Below are positions 7,039 to 13,517 of a stretch of 15,652 nucleotides of DNA, piece after piece. The stretch's first letter is position 1, and each line of letters opens with the position of its first letter. This DNA is from Leptospirillum sp037442005. GTDB lineage: Bacteria > Nitrospirota > Leptospirillia > Leptospirillales > Leptospirillaceae. Location: the NCBI GenBank assembly GCA_037442005.1, contig JBBIRA010000039.1:1-15652 (forward strand), read 5' to 3'. The notes under the pieces were generated by a model. It was not told the DNA's origin. It searched no databases and saw only the letters and a list, made by a program, of their open reading frames with translations. The position numbers were made by a program, and so were the translations under genes.

Positions 7039-7971
7039 TCAGGCGTTCACCCGGGCCTGACTCGCATGATCCTCGTGAAAAAGCGGATAGAGGGCCCGGA
7101 GGAGCGAATCCCGGATTTCATGGACACCGGCCAGTCCGGCCGGTGCCTCCACCTTGTAGCTGATCCCAGAACCTGTAAAATCAACCAGCCGGAGCGACAG
7201 TTCCTCTTTAGGAAATCCGTATTGCCCTGTCAGATGGTCTTCGATCGTCTGTTCGATGGCACCGGTCCGCACACCGGCCGGAAGGTCAAGACGAAGCGAC
7301 AGGTGCTCTCCCGAAGGGTTCTGTTCGAACAGCATGGCCTGCAGAAGGATACTGTTGGGCAACATGAAAAACCGTCCCTCTTCCGACTCAAGACGGGTAT
7401 AGATCATGCCGATGGACAACACGGTTCCCCTGTATTCCGGAGCCAGCATTTCATGGGAATACGTGGAGGCCAGACGGGCATACTGCCATGTCACGATACT
7501 GACGACATCACCCACCCTGAAGGGTTGGGTAAAGGCGAGAATAAATCCGGAAAAAAAGTTTGTCAGACTGCTCTGGGCCGCCACACCAATGACGATGGAC
7601 AGGACCGTACCACCAAGGGCCAGATTCTGAAACCCTTTTCCCATCAGACTCAGGACGATCAGGACACCGCTCGCGATAAACAGGAAGTCGATAAAATACC
7701 GGGCGGAGGTGGCCCGTTCCTTTCCGATCCGCTCACTCAGGAAGGGAACAAGATCAGAGACCAGCGACCGGTAGAGAAAAAACAAAATAACAAGAGTCCC
7801 GGAAATCTCGAAAAGATTGACCACTTCCGGATACTTCGGGTAATGCCGTCCGATATCCCTCATTCCCATGAAGAAAAAGGGAATCATCAGGAAAATAAAA
7901 AAAAGGCGAATCGAAATGAAATGTTTTTTTTCTTTTCCCTCGGGCAACATGTTTTTTTCTTCGGGACTCAT
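7039..7971 (-). CDS. MscS-type mechanosensitive channel
   Basis: A 310-residue inner-membrane protein of the small-conductance mechanosensitive channel family, which opens under membrane tension to release solutes during osmotic downshock. Membrane segments lie near residues 20-37, 53-70 and 93-110. They are followed by the pore-lining helix region GGTVLSIVIGVAAQSSLTNF (from about residue 120) and the start of the beta domain, QPFRVGDVVSI. A later FMLPNSILLQ matches the family's conserved PN segment. The ATG at 7969-7971 is preceded by a strong AAAGGAGG. The N-terminus is highly charged and coded by long A-runs. The zinc dehydrogenase gene ends 58 bases upstream on the same strand, with a weak hairpin between them, so partial read-through is possible. 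Confidence 0.9.
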   Translation of the reverse strand: MSPEEKNMLPEGKEKKHFISIRLFFIFLMIPFFFMGMRDIGRHYPKYPEVVNLFEISGTLVILFFLYRSLVSDLVPFLSERIGKERATSARYFIDFLFIASGVLIVLSLMGKGFQNLALGGTVLSIVIGVAAQSSLTNFFSGFILAFTQPFRVGDVVSIVTWQYARLASTYSHEMLAPEYRGTVLSIGMIYTRLESEEGRFFMLPNSILLQAMLFEQNPSGEHLSLRLDLPAGVRTGAIEQTIEDHLTGQYGFPKEELSLRLVDFTGSGISYKVEAPAGLAGVHEIRDSLLRALYPLFHEDHASQARVNA

Positions 7972-8006
7972 TCTTCCTCCTTTCCTTCACCAGTGGCTTT
8001 TATGAA

Positions 8007-8022
8007 AGACTCCGGGGAGTCT
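8007..8022 (-). terminator. Short hairpin between dehydrogenase and channel genes
   Basis: AGACTC (8007-8012) pairs with GAGTCT (8017-8022) around a 4-base loop. On the minus strand it is followed by TTCATAAAA, so only a very short T-run is present. It begins 8 bases after the dehydrogenase stop codon. It may attenuate transcription into the channel gene rather than stop it fully. Confidence 0.35.
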
Positions 8023-8029
8023 CTCCACC

Positions 8030-9034
8030 TTACATCGTCAGAACAACCCGGAACCTGGCCTTGTTCGACAGCATCCGTTGATAGGCCTGTTCCGCCTCCG
8101 TCACCGGATAGGTTTCAATCATTGGCCGAATCCCTGAAAGTTGGGCAAAACGGAGCGTCTCTTCCGAATCCATGGCATGACCGGAGGGCCATCCGGTCAC
8201 TTTCTTTCTTCCGGAAATCAGCTGCAGGGGAGAAATCTCAAGCGGCTTCCCGTCAACCCCCACAAGAATGAGATTTCCATCAGAAGCCAGACCGTCCACC
8301 AGTCGGGAAGCCAGTGCACTGCTGGGCGCCGTTGCCAGAATGACCTTGGCACCTCCCATGGAACGAAGAGCCGAAGCTGGATCGGAAGCAACCACATCGA
8401 TATAGTCACGGGCGCCCAGATCGTGAGCCAGGGATTTTTTCTCCCCTCCCGATGAGAGCGCCACTGTCCGGAACCCCATTTTGGCCGCAAACTGGATTCC
8501 CAAATGACCCAGACCACCGATCCCCTGAACAGCCACGACATCACCCGGCCGGGCCCCCGAATGACGAAGGGCGTTATAGGTGGTGACTCCGGCGCATAAA
8601 AGGGGCGCCGCCAAAGACGCGTCCATTCCTTCGGGAACACGGGCCAGCGCTTCTTCCGGCGCGATCATCCACTCGGCGTATCCCCCATCGAAGGAGATCC
8701 CGGTGATTTTTGCCTTTTCACACAGGATAAAATCTCCCCTCCTGCAGAAATCACATTGGAAACAATGGCCTCCGTGCCAACCGATCCCCACCCGGTCTCC
8801 CTTTTTCCAACCGGTCACACTCTCTCCGGTGTCATCGATGACACCCACCACTTCATGTCCGGGAATCCGGGGGTAGGAAATTCCCGGGAAAGCCCCTTCC
8901 CGGACAAACAGGTCACTATGGCAAATTCCGCAGGCTTCCACTTTGACCAGAACGTCGAAAGCCCCCGGACGGGGAACCGGCCGGTCGGAAACAGAAAAAA
9001 TCTTTCCCGGAGATTGAATCACGACAGCACGCAT
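8030..9034 (-). CDS. Zinc-dependent alcohol dehydrogenase (medium-chain family)
   Basis: A 334-residue cytoplasmic oxidoreductase interconverting alcohols and aldehydes or ketones with NAD(P). Catalytic zinc ligands are Cys38 (CGICHSD), His60 in GHEVVG with Glu61, and Cys147 (PLLCAGVT). The structural zinc lobe uses Cys91, 94, 97 and 105 in CFQCDFCRRGDFILC. The Rossmann fold begins with GIGGLGHLGIQFA (from residue 171). The small side chains after the second strand (ALSSGGEK) would tolerate NADPH, as in YahK/CAD-like enzymes, but cofactor choice is inferred. The frame is open 16 codons further upstream to 9082. The ATG at 9032-9034 is preferred because GAGGAGG lies 5 bases before it and the protein then begins MRAVVIQ, as in relatives. 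It is transcribed away from msrA. Confidence 0.93.
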   Translation of the reverse strand: MRAVVIQSPGKIFSVSDRPVPRPGAFDVLVKVEACGICHSDLFVREGAFPGISYPRIPGHEVVGVIDDTGESVTGWKKGDRVGIGWHGGHCFQCDFCRRGDFILCEKAKITGISFDGGYAEWMIAPEEALARVPEGMDASLAAPLLCAGVTTYNALRHSGARPGDVVAVQGIGGLGHLGIQFAAKMGFRTVALSSGGEKKSLAHDLGARDYIDVVASDPASALRSMGGAKVILATAPSSALASRLVDGLASDGNLILVGVDGKPLEISPLQLISGRKKVTGWPSGHAMDSEETLRFAQLSGIRPMIETYPVTEAEQAYQRMLSNKARFRVVLTM

Positions 9035-9039
9035 AGGGG

Positions 9040-9046
9040 CCTCCTC
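9040..9046 (-). promoter_or_regulatory. Ribosome binding site that fixes the dehydrogenase start
   Basis: GAGGAGG on the minus strand, 5 bases before the ATG at 9032-9034. It rules in favour of this start over the ATG 48 bases further upstream, which has no comparable site. Confidence 0.8.
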
Positions 9047-9111
9047 TGGATGAACAATCGGGCAAACATTGAAGGTGAACAAAAAGGCAATCAGTGATCG
9101 TCATGAAGGAT

Positions 9112-9121
9112 CGGAATTCCG
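9112..9121. promoter_or_regulatory. Palindrome CGGAATTCCG in the adh/msrA divergent region
   Basis: A 10-base perfect palindrome in the middle of the region between divergent dehydrogenase and msrA genes. It is flanked at a distance by CGTCATGA (9099-9106) and its inverted copy TCATGACG (9153-9160). Position suits an operator serving one or both genes, but no regulator family can be named, and short palindromes do occur by chance. Confidence 0.3.
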
Positions 9122-9165
9122 GATGGCGCCATACACCAGCGGCACCCTCTTATCATGACGGCAGA

Positions 9166-9195
9166 TTGAACTGGTTTCAAGGGAAGGATTAGAAT
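9166..9195 (+). promoter_or_regulatory. Candidate sigma70 promoter for msrA
   Basis: TTGAAC (9166-9171) and TAGAAT (9190-9195) are 18 bases apart. The -10 matches 5 of 6 consensus bases and the -35 matches 4 of 6. Transcription would start near 9202, giving a leader of about 48 bases. Confidence 0.5.
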
Positions 9196-9237
9196 CGGAG
9201 ATCACTGAAGCGATGATCTGTTTTCACAACATAAGAG

Positions 9238-9243
9238 AAGGAG
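9238..9243 (+). promoter_or_regulatory. Ribosome binding site supporting a TTG start for msrA
   Basis: AAGGAG followed by a 6-base spacer and TTG at 9250-9252. No ATG or GTG lies in frame before the catalytic GCFW motif, so this site decides the start. Confidence 0.8.
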
Positions 9244-9249
9244 CCGACG

Positions 9250-9828
9250 TTGGAGCCGAACACCGCTTTTTCCGGTTCATCGACCGGGACCGGCCGGTCT
9301 GTCGCCATTCTGGGCGGCGGCTGTTTCTGGTGTCTTGATGCCGTGTTCCGGGATGCCAGAGGGGTTTTTGCCTGCCTTTCCGGATATATGGGAGGAACGG
9401 TCCCGGATCCGACCTATCAGATGGTCTGCACGGGAAAAACCGGACATGCCGAGGTTGTCCGTCTCGAGTTTGACCCGCAGATCCTTTCGTTTAAAACCAT
9501 TCTCGAGATTTTTTTCACAATTCATGACCCGACAACCTTAAACCGCCAGGGACACGATACAGGAACACAGTATCGCTCGGTCATCTTTACAACCGGTCCG
9601 GAGCAGGAAGCAGAGGCCCGGCAGATGATCGGAGAAGTCGCGAACCATTTTTCCTCTCCCGTCGTGACCCAGGTCCTTCCGGCATCCACATTCTATCCGG
9701 CAGAGCACTATCATCAGGATTACTTTGCCCAGAACACCGGTCAACCCTATTGCCAGGCGGTGGTCCGTCCCAAAGTGGACAAGTTCCGCCATCTCTTTCC
9801 CGAACGGGCCGGCCAGAAAACCTTCTGA
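9250..9828 (+). CDS. msrA: Peptide methionine-(S)-sulfoxide reductase MsrA
   Basis: A 192-residue repair enzyme that reduces methionine-S-sulfoxide in oxidised proteins using thioredoxin. The catalytic motif is GGGCFWC, with the sulfenic-acid-forming Cys at 25 and a second Cys at 28 (many homologues have Gly or Cys here). Other family marks are GYMGGT, GHAEVV, HDPTTLNRQGHDTGTQYRS (about residues 92-110), FYPAEHYHQDYF and a likely resolving Cys168 in QPYCQ. Length is normal for a cytoplasmic MsrA and there is no signal peptide. Translation starts at TTG, set by the AAGGAG site. MsrB is not fused and not nearby. It stands alone, divergent from the zinc dehydrogenase gene, with its own candidate promoter. 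Confidence 0.96.
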   Translation: MEPNTAFSGSSTGTGRSVAILGGGCFWCLDAVFRDARGVFACLSGYMGGTVPDPTYQMVCTGKTGHAEVVRLEFDPQILSFKTILEIFFTIHDPTTLNRQGHDTGTQYRSVIFTTGPEQEAEARQMIGEVANHFSSPVVTQVLPASTFYPAEHYHQDYFAQNTGQPYCQAVVRPKVDKFRHLFPERAGQKTF

Positions 9829-9922
9829 AGAATCCCTGTCGATCCGTTATCGATCGTGGTGGAAACCTTTTGGGCAAACTGCTATCATCATTTCATTCCA
9901 TAAAAAAATTGATCCATCCCAA

Positions 9923-9945
9923 TGAAGTGGGCACAAGTGAAGTGG
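9923..9945 (+). repeat. Direct repeat TGAAGTGG x2, possible IS-end remnant
   Basis: TGAAGTGG occurs at 9923-9930 and again at 9938-9945, 15 bases apart, with GCAC following the first and ACCCC following the second. Closely spaced repeats before a C-run are reminiscent of transposase-binding ends of some insertion sequences. I cannot name a family, and two 8-base copies are weak evidence. Confidence 0.35.
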
Positions 9946-10001
9946 ACCCCCTTTAAGAGGGTTTGCCATGTCTTTTGATCAACCGGAGTCACCTGCTCCA
10001 T

Positions 10002-10057
10002 CTCCCTGTTGAAGGGCTGGCCCGACGATAAGGTCGGGGCCAGCCCACAGCAGGGAG
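10002..10057 (+). repeat. Long two-part hairpin in the cyclase leader
   Basis: The inner stem is GGGCTGGCCCGAC (10014-10026) paired with GTCGGGGCCAGCCC (10033-10046). All 13 base pairs form, with one bulged G, around the loop GATAAG. The outer stem CTCCCTG (10002-10008) pairs with CAGGGAG (10051-10057), separated from the inner one by a small internal loop. No T-tract follows. It ends 11 bases before the AGGAGG ribosome binding site, so in RNA it could affect translation or mRNA stability. It does not match the GEMM c-di-GMP riboswitch layout as I know it. Confidence 0.75.
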
Positions 10058-10068
10058 CGATCTTCCCG

Positions 10069-10074
10069 AGGAGG
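10069..10074 (+). promoter_or_regulatory. Ribosome binding site supporting a TTG start at 10079
   Basis: AGGAGG within a longer GAGGAGGAG tract, 4 bases before TTG at 10079-10081. It is the only strong site near the beginning of the PAS-encoding frame. Confidence 0.7.
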
Positions 10075-10078
10075 AGCC

Positions 10079-10534
10079 TTGGATTCATCGGGCAAACAGG
10101 ATATCAACTATCAGACCCTTTTCTCTCTGGCACCGGAAGCCACGGGTGTTTGTCAGGCCGGGACAGAGATTATTCTTGATGCCAATCAGAGCTTCTGCCG
10201 GATGCTGGGATTGGAGTCCCCAGAAGGATTGATCGGGAAACCGCTCCTCGACTGTTTCCTCCCGGAACAACACCCCCTTTCAGATAACACTCTGCGGGTA
10301 CTCCCCGCCACCACCGATCTCCCCTGCCGGATCATCCGGATCCACCGGTCGGCCCTCCGCGGATCCTCCGTTTTCATGGTCACTCTTCACGATGAGACCC
10401 GGAAAATCCGGGAGAAAGGCTTTCAGGACCTCTTCCTGACTCTGACATCCCACCGAAGCCTGATTTCTGCCAGGACGACATTCTGGACTCACTGGTTCAG
10501 GGACTCTCATCTCTCTTTCCCTTCCCTCTTGTGA
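10079..10534 (+). CDS. N-terminal PAS part of a frame-interrupted diguanylate cyclase
   Basis: The 151-residue frame encodes a PAS sensor domain at about residues 10-120: FSLAPEATGVCQAG, then DANQSFCRMLGLESPEGLIG (the helical PAS core), and a closing VFMVTLHDETRKIREKGFQD. After FQDLFL the translation (TSHRSLISARTTFWTHWFRD) no longer looks like protein of this family, whereas the frame one base back reads DSDIPPKPDFCQDDILDSLV and runs straight into the 10531-13425 frame, open from 10396. A one-base loss near 10435-10445 would therefore have split a single gene. Alternatively it is a short PAS protein translationally coupled to the next gene, since stop and GTG overlap as GTGA. The start is TTG with a strong ribosome binding site. 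No classical slippery heptamer was seen. Confidence 0.7.
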   Translation: MDSSGKQDINYQTLFSLAPEATGVCQAGTEIILDANQSFCRMLGLESPEGLIGKPLLDCFLPEQHPLSDNTLRVLPATTDLPCRIIRIHRSALRGSSVFMVTLHDETRKIREKGFQDLFLTLTSHRSLISARTTFWTHWFRDSHLSFPSLL

Positions 10535-13425
10535 AACGGGTCCTTGTGTCCCGTCCGGAAAAGACCTGGCCCCAAACGGAGAACCTGTTCAACCAGATCC
10601 CCTTTCTCCGGGAAAGCCCTGATCAGGACTCCTCCAGCTTCAAAGGAATTTTTTCAGCGCTTCCCTCGGGGGGGCTCTCCTACTCTCTGGCGCTGAACAG
10701 GGAGGGGTCGGGACCGGGAATAAACCTGCGGTTTTCCGCCACGGAAATCCCGGACCGCCAGTACTTTCTCGACATTGATGCGCTCTGTGGACAGATCTGG
10801 CAATCGGGAAACCAGCCTTCCGGGAAAAGGGATATCACCTTTGACCAGGCACCGGATGGTATTTATCTGCTTTCCCCCGACACGCTTCTGATCCGAGAGA
10901 CCAATCATGTGTTCTGTCAGATGTTGGGGTTCCCCGACAAACAGTTTTTTGTCGGGACACCCGTAACGGAATGGTGGAATGAAAGCGAACCGGAAATCCG
11001 GTCCCTGATCAACAGACTGTCCCGGACAAACACCCGCTCCCTGCCCTGCCGGCAGCGCTATTCCCGCATGGATGGTTCCCACTTCCTTTCCGATTCAACC
11101 ATCACCTTTGTCACGGATTCCGGGCAGCAGTCCCTTTTGGTCCACGTTCGTGATATCAGCAAGGAATACGAGCTTGAAACCATCAACAAGATCTCTGTGG
11201 AGCTCGATCAGCTCATTCTGAACGATGCCCCGATCGAAAAATTGCTGCAAACGGTCATCGGGCATCTCACAAATGGCTTCACCTTCCAGATTGTCCATGT
11301 GGCCACCCCCACCCCGGAAGGAACGTTTTCCTTCCTTGGTATCGACCGCCATCCGGACCAGCCCGGGTATCGCTCCCTCAAAGACGCCATGATGGCTTCC
11401 AACCGGTGGGACCGTGGTGCCGGACGACAGACATCCTATGGTTTGGCGACAGAAACCGGGAACTCCGTCTTTCTCACCGGGGAAGCGCTTGAAAACGATC
11501 CGCTGTTTCCCCAATACCTGTCTCTTGGCATTGCATCGGTCTTTTCCATTCCGGTTGCCAATAAAAAGAAAAAATTGCCGTGGGCCGTCCTGACGGTCGC
11601 AGACCAGAACATCAACGATCTTTCCCCCCGTGTCCAGAAAGAATTGACCGATCTCGGGGCGAGAATCCGGCTGGCGTTTGCCCGTCACGAAAGTATTACC
11701 CGGATCCGGATCCAGAATGTGGCGATGGAATCGAGCACAACGGCCAGCGTCATCCTGTACCCCGACGGAACTGTTGAGTGGGCCAATCAGGCCTTTCAGT
11801 CGATGACCGGCTATTCCTTTCCGGCGGGACAATGGAGTGATCTCTCGGACATTTTCCCTGCTCCCGTTCCCGGACAGAAGGGGTCGACCCTTCAGGACCT
11901 GATCTCAGAAGGGTCTTCCTTTGAAGGCGAAATCAAAGGAAAAAACCGGCAGGGAAACCGCTTTATCGCAGAAACGGTCATCATCCCCCTGAAAAATGAG
12001 CAAGGATCCCTCATCCGGATGCTGATCCAGCAAAAAGACGTGACCGAAGAGCGGGCCATTGAGCAGATCGACCGGTTACTGTCAACGCTCGACATGATGG
12101 TCCTGAATGGTGAACCCATTGGATCGCTCATGTCACTGGCCGGACAAAAAGTCCAGGAAATGGTGCACCCTGAAGGAACCATCATTTTTCTCATCGAGGA
12201 AACCGGAACTGTCACAGAAAAAATCCAGCATACGGCAAGTGCAGAGCTAGGAGAGGTGCTGAACCACTGTACCTCCACACGCCGGCTGGATATTGAACCG
12301 TTAAAGGGGTTGCCGGAGGAAGCGCTTTACGATGCCCCCAAACCCGCCAATGAAATGGTTCAGGCCGGGATCCGGGCCATCCGCCGCTTCCGGCTGGCCC
12401 ATAATGATCGTCTCTGGGGATATCTGGTTCTTTTTTTTCATCAGGAAGATCCATTAGACCCGCCATCGCTGTCCCGTCTTGAAAAACTGGCCAGACGACT
12501 GGCATTGACATGCGAACTCTACAAGCAGGAAGAAAAGCGCAGACTCCACCAGATCGCCATGGAAAGCGTGTCCAACGGAATCATGATCACCGATGCCGAC
12601 GGCACCGTCCAGTGGGCCAATAATGCCCTTCTCGACATGAACGGCGCCTCTCCTTCCGATTTTCTGGGAAAAAAACCCTTTATTCTGGACTGTTCGGATA
12701 AAGAACGAACCACTCTCTCAGAAAATCATTGGACCAACCTTCTGTCTGGAATCCCCTTTGAGGGATACCTTGACGACCGGAAGCCCGACGGTAGCCGGTA
12801 CACCGTCGAGGCAACGATTACACCGATTCTTGACCGGGGAGCTGTCAAAAGCTTTGTGATCATCCAGAAAGACCAGACATTACGGCTGAAACAGGAGCAG
12901 GAGATCTGGCGTCTGGCCCATACAGACCAGCTGACCGGACTGTTGAACCGGTCAGCCCTTCTCGAGCGGATCGAGATTGAAACCGGGAATGCACGCCGGT
13001 CAGGCGCAGTCATCCCGTTCCTGTTCATTGATCTCGACGGATTCAAGGAGATTAATGATTCGCTGGGACACCCCGCGGGTGACTTTCTTCTGAAAACAGT
13101 TTCCGCCCGGATCCGGTCCTCGCTTCGCACGACCGATATTGTGGCAAGACTGGGCGGGGATGAGTTTGTGGTTCTGCTTATCGGGTACGATAAAAACCAG
13201 GATCTCATGCCGTGTGTTGAAAAAATCAACCATCACATCGCAGAACCGGTCCTCTTTGAAGGCCACTTCATGCATGTCAGCGGATCCATTGGTGTCGCCC
13301 TTTTTCCCATCCATGGACAGACCGGCCAGGAGGTCCTCCGACAGGCGGATCATGCCATGTATCAGGCTAAACATCTGGGGAAAAACCGATCTTTTTTTGC
13401 ATCTCCAAAGAAAGAAAAGGCATAA
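10531..13425 (+). CDS. Diguanylate cyclase with PAS and GAF sensor domains (main part)
   Basis: This frame (964 residues from GTG 10531) makes c-di-GMP from two GTP through a C-terminal GGDEF domain (about 795-960). The motif is intact (GGDEF at 875-879) and the allosteric inhibition site RTTD lies at 866-869, five residues before it. Upstream are a divergent GAF-like stretch (to about 100), PAS (about 101-220, APDGIYLLSPDT), GAF (225-390), PAS (396-512, SVILYPDGTVEWANQAF), GAF (515-670) and PAS (674-790, IMITDADGTVQWANNAL). No EAL domain or membrane segment is visible, so it is probably cytoplasmic. The GTG start lacks a ribosome binding site: the preceding 20 bases are pyrimidine-rich. Coding character continues upstream in this frame to 10396, supporting a frameshift within one roughly 1,115-residue gene. 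Ligands of the sensors are unknown. Confidence 0.9.
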   Translation: MKRVLVSRPEKTWPQTENLFNQIPFLRESPDQDSSSFKGIFSALPSGGLSYSLALNREGSGPGINLRFSATEIPDRQYFLDIDALCGQIWQSGNQPSGKRDITFDQAPDGIYLLSPDTLLIRETNHVFCQMLGFPDKQFFVGTPVTEWWNESEPEIRSLINRLSRTNTRSLPCRQRYSRMDGSHFLSDSTITFVTDSGQQSLLVHVRDISKEYELETINKISVELDQLILNDAPIEKLLQTVIGHLTNGFTFQIVHVATPTPEGTFSFLGIDRHPDQPGYRSLKDAMMASNRWDRGAGRQTSYGLATETGNSVFLTGEALENDPLFPQYLSLGIASVFSIPVANKKKKLPWAVLTVADQNINDLSPRVQKELTDLGARIRLAFARHESITRIRIQNVAMESSTTASVILYPDGTVEWANQAFQSMTGYSFPAGQWSDLSDIFPAPVPGQKGSTLQDLISEGSSFEGEIKGKNRQGNRFIAETVIIPLKNEQGSLIRMLIQQKDVTEERAIEQIDRLLSTLDMMVLNGEPIGSLMSLAGQKVQEMVHPEGTIIFLIEETGTVTEKIQHTASAELGEVLNHCTSTRRLDIEPLKGLPEEALYDAPKPANEMVQAGIRAIRRFRLAHNDRLWGYLVLFFHQEDPLDPPSLSRLEKLARRLALTCELYKQEEKRRLHQIAMESVSNGIMITDADGTVQWANNALLDMNGASPSDFLGKKPFILDCSDKERTTLSENHWTNLLSGIPFEGYLDDRKPDGSRYTVEATITPILDRGAVKSFVIIQKDQTLRLKQEQEIWRLAHTDQLTGLLNRSALLERIEIETGNARRSGAVIPFLFIDLDGFKEINDSLGHPAGDFLLKTVSARIRSSLRTTDIVARLGGDEFVVLLIGYDKNQDLMPCVEKINHHIAEPVLFEGHFMHVSGSIGVALFPIHGQTGQEVLRQADHAMYQAKHLGKNRSFFASPKKEKA

Positions 13426-13517
13426 TAAATTCGTTTTTATCAGGGTGAAGGGAATCTGAGAATATGTTCTGAAACGTACCGCTTCCTAAAACGGAACGGA
13501 CATGAGAGAACAAGAGC

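Larger units (their letters stand above)
9829..10078. other. Intergenic/leader region upstream of first diguanylate cyclase
   Basis: About 250 bases with no supportable gene. It contains an A-run near 9902-9908, a short direct repeat (9923-9945), a CCCCCTTTAAGAGGG inverted element right after it (9947-9961), and a long hairpin (10002-10057) ending 11 bases before the ribosome binding site. The direct-repeat segment has the look of an insertion-sequence terminus or its remnant, but no transposase is present and no second end was found in the window. Confidence 0.5.

Noticed and set aside
7066..8271. Long 401-codon plus-strand open frame opposite the channel gene
   Set aside because: It is the antisense shadow of the MscS and dehydrogenase genes, whose own strands carry clear family motifs and ribosome binding sites.
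10002..10078. c-di-GMP (GEMM) riboswitch upstream of the cyclase
   Set aside because: The conserved GEMM junction and tetraloop-receptor elements are not apparent. The region is one long hairpin.
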